Part shown: positions 4,306 through 6,276 of the stretch, one piece after another
Numbering within the stretch: the stretch's first letter is position 1
Layout: every line of letters begins with the position of its first letter
Assembly (NCBI GenBank): GCA_002373855.1
Contig: DFKO01000220.1
Coordinates: 1 to 6,276 of the forward strand
Reading direction: 5' to 3'
Origin: Lachnospiraceae bacterium UBA3643
Lineage (GTDB): Bacteria; Bacillota; Clostridia; Lachnospirales; Lachnospiraceae
Length of the DNA: 6,276 bases
The notes under the pieces: generated by a model
Seen by the model: the letters and a program-made list of their open reading frames with translations, nothing else
The model's database searches: none
Told to the model about the DNA's origin: nothing
Translations under genes and position numbers: made by a program

Positions 4306-6276
4306 TTATTTCAGTATCCATATCCGGTCGCTCGGCACCCTCACATCACTCCTGTACGGTCTTGCGGATGAGTGGAATATCAGATACAGTCCCTCGTCCG
4401 ACAAAAACGGCTGTTCCACGCCTTCGGGCAGGATGTAGCAAAGGGCATTTTCCTCTGTATATGATACTATCTGATCGCTGTATCCGAATATCAGCAGCTT
4501 TGAATCTTCATTGCCGTAGCTTTGGGTCATGATTATCTTGTTACGATTATTTGAGTCATGCCTAAATGTGATGCCCTGGATATGCTCCGGGATAGAAATG
4601 ATATTTAGGAGATGCTCACTCGTAGGATATGTGATGTCATACACCTTGATCTGGCCGTCGACGCCATCCATGTTGGCTCCGACGTACAGCTTGTCATCAT
4701 CGACTGTCAGGAATGATACGACTACATCACCGTTCTGATTATAAAAGCCTGCAGAGAAACTGTATACCGGCTCAGTATTACCTGCGATGAGTCCCGACCA
4801 GTCAAATGCATATACATATCCGTCAGATCCCGTTATCCATAAAAGGTTATTCAGGCTGTCATATCCGATACCTGCGCCGTGACATTTCATGCCTGTATCT
4901 ATGATACCGACCAGGTCTCCTTTTTTTCCAAGTTCGTAGAGGACAGTATTGCCATGGGATGATATGTCATAAGCTGAGATCAGCAGCTTGTCACCGACCT
5001 TTGTCATGCCCTGCATCACATAATTGCTGTATGATTCCTGGAGTACATAATCGTAAAGTGCCGGCACCTCATATGATTTTACATAATAATCATAGAGAAA
5101 TGAATACTCATCATGGATGACAACCTTTGCTATTCCGGGATAATTGGTAACTATACCGTCAGCACCTATATCTACTGCCTTTCTGATAGACTCTGCATCA
5201 TTAAGAGTCCATGCATAAAACTTGACGCCCGCCGCGTGGAGTTTTTCGGGTGCATCCTCCTCAATACCGGATAGCTTTAGATTGTAATAATCAGCAGGAT
5301 AATTAGTGAGAAGGTCGTCTGCATTGGCTGTGTCAGAAATATATTCGACCATGAGCTCCTCGTCGATCGCCTTTATCTCTTTTAAGTAAGTATAGTTATA
5401 TGATGAAAAGATAACCCTGTCTTCCATGTTGTAATCTTTTACGATCTCAACAACATTTTCCGTAAAGCCCTGGACATCTCCGATATTCTTCAGCTCCAGG
5501 TTAATACCTACTCCCGTATCCTGCAGCATCTCGCATACATCGCTGAGTTTTGGTATCTTTTCGTCACCGAATGTGCCGTTGTAACTGCCGGCTACGTTGT
5601 CAAACCAACTGCCTGCATCGAGCATGCATATTTCGGAATAATTAAAGTTCTTTATCTTACCTGAGTGGCCTGTGATACGGCTTAAGGTATTGTCATGAAA
5701 TACGAGGATCACTCCGTCTTTTGTCATCTGGACATCAAGCTCTATCTGGTCAGCCCCGATATCAACAGCCCTCTTGAATGCGGCTATGGTATTTTCCGGT
5801 GCGATACCACTATATCCCCTGTGGGCTATTATCTCTATGCCAAGGTCCTCTTCCTTAACGGTCTCCTCCCCTGTCTCCTTCCAGAATATCTCATCACCAT
5901 CTATGATAAATCTCGCCATCTCGATGACATCCGCCGTACTCCGGTTTGTATATGTAGCAATACCGATGATTATCATACCTGTCAGGATTATGACAGAGCA
6001 TATACCAGTGACGATGGCCTTGCCGATCTTGCGACCCTTTTCCGATATGGTTTTGCTCTCCCATATAGTAAATACAACAGGATAGATATAAGCGATAAAA
6101 AATGAGATAAAGAGACTTTGAATAAAATCACTGCATTTTGCAGGGAGCACCAAAACAGAGAGGTCATCTCCAAATGAACAGAATAAAGATATCAGTATGG
6201 CTCCCGGGATATAGCGCAGTATCTTTGTGATCAGATCGCCGCCTGTCCTAAATCTGATGGAGTAATTATCAAGGAG
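4306..6276 (-). CDS. Membrane-anchored glycerophosphodiester phosphodiesterase with C-terminal propeller-like domain (N-terminus outside window)
   Basis: The enzyme family hydrolyses glycerophosphodiesters to glycerol 3-phosphate and an alcohol. The reading frame is open from the right edge, giving 656 visible residues; a TTG at 6153 is internal, not the start. Numbering from the edge, hydrophobic segments at about 19-36, 51-72 and 87-109 look like the end of a GPDPase-type membrane domain. The GDPD barrel follows (about 147-384): His152-Arg-Gly, Glu161 in PENT, Glu179 and Asp181 in ELD, His194-Asp195, LELK (260-263), and WTLND (356-360). Residues 391-656 hold about five repeats of roughly 50 residues, starting near 430, 478, 529, 580 and 630, each with a hydrophobic strand and then a second strand such as YVYAFD or IKVYDI: a probable beta-propeller. 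The catalytic part is probably outside the cell. The transporter-pair genes follow 22 bases after the stop codon, suggesting an operon. Confidence 0.92.
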   Translation of the reverse strand, partial: LLDNYSIRFRTGGDLITKILRYIPGAILISLFCSFGDDLSVLVLPAKCSDFIQSLFISFFIAYIYPVVFTIWESKTISEKGRKIGKAIVTGICSVIILTGMIIIGIATYTNRSTADVIEMARFIIDGDEIFWKETGEETVKEEDLGIEIIAHRGYSGIAPENTIAAFKRAVDIGADQIELDVQMTKDGVILVFHDNTLSRITGHSGKIKNFNYSEICMLDAGSWFDNVAGSYNGTFGDEKIPKLSDVCEMLQDTGVGINLELKNIGDVQGFTENVVEIVKDYNMEDRVIFSSYNYTYLKEIKAIDEELMVEYISDTANADDLLTNYPADYYNLKLSGIEEDAPEKLHAAGVKFYAWTLNDAESIRKAVDIGADGIVTNYPGIAKVVIHDEYSFLYDYYVKSYEVPALYDYVLQESYSNYVMQGMTKVGDKLLISAYDISSHGNTVLYELGKKGDLVGIIDTGMKCHGAGIGYDSLNNLLWITGSDGYVYAFDWSGLIAGNTEPVYSFSAGFYNQNGDVVVSFLTVDDDKLYVGANMDGVDGQIKVYDITYPTSEHLLNIISIPEHIQGITFRHDSNNRNKIIMTQSYGNEDSKLLIFGYSDQIVSYTEENALCYILPEGVEQPFLSDEGLYLIFHSSARPYRSDVRVPSDRIWILK

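Noticed and set aside
5695..6105. Plus-strand open frames of 136 and 103 codons opposite the phosphodiesterase gene
   Set aside because: They overlap the conserved GDPD and membrane region on the other strand, and their translations show no family signature.
6151..6153. TTG as start codon of the phosphodiesterase
   Set aside because: The frame stays open for 41 more codons to the window edge, and that part encodes another hydrophobic segment typical of the membrane domain, so the true start is outside.

Overview
The window looks like a stretch of a Clostridia chromosome, most likely Lachnospiraceae (Butyrivibrio/Roseburia-like). This rests on the style of the proteins, the moderately GC genes separated by very AT-rich spacers, purine-rich AGGAG-type ribosome binding sites, and the order prmA - rsmE - cysteine desulfurase. 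The family assignment is inference; no taxonomic marker gene is present. Every gene I can support lies on the minus strand, so transcription runs from the right end to the left end.

Reading in the direction of transcription, 6276-4306 is the 3' part of a large membrane-anchored glycerophosphodiester phosphodiesterase. It has three visible membrane segments, a complete GDPD catalytic domain and an unusual C-terminal domain of about five 50-residue repeats that looks like a beta-propeller. After 22 bases comes a pair of overlapping genes (4283-3918 and 3925-3578) for two four-helix membrane proteins of the drug/metabolite transporter superfamily. Their charge distribution predicts opposite orientations in the membrane, so they probably act as an antiparallel heterodimer. 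These three genes look like one operon concerned with the cell envelope or with lipid or head-group metabolism.

A 339-base AT-rich spacer (3577-3239) holds a compact perfect hairpin and a possible promoter. It leads into a translation-maintenance block: prmA (L11 methyltransferase), rsmE (16S rRNA m3U1498 methyltransferase) and, after a 520-base gap, the first 264 codons of an IscS/NifS-type cysteine desulfurase that runs off the left edge. In related Clostridia a thiI gene for tRNA 4-thiouridine often follows, which would continue the RNA-modification theme; that gene is not in the window.

The most unusual object is a compact, GC-richer element of 215 bases at 820-1034, in the gap between rsmE and the cysteine desulfurase. 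Its 23-base ends are inverted copies with one difference. Two further paired arms lie inside them, and the centre holds two strong hairpins. It may be a MITE-like mobile repeat, a structured RNA, or a long 5' leader of the cysteine desulfurase gene. Its plus strand is also free of stop codons from end to end. I could not match it to a known riboswitch or RNA class by eye.
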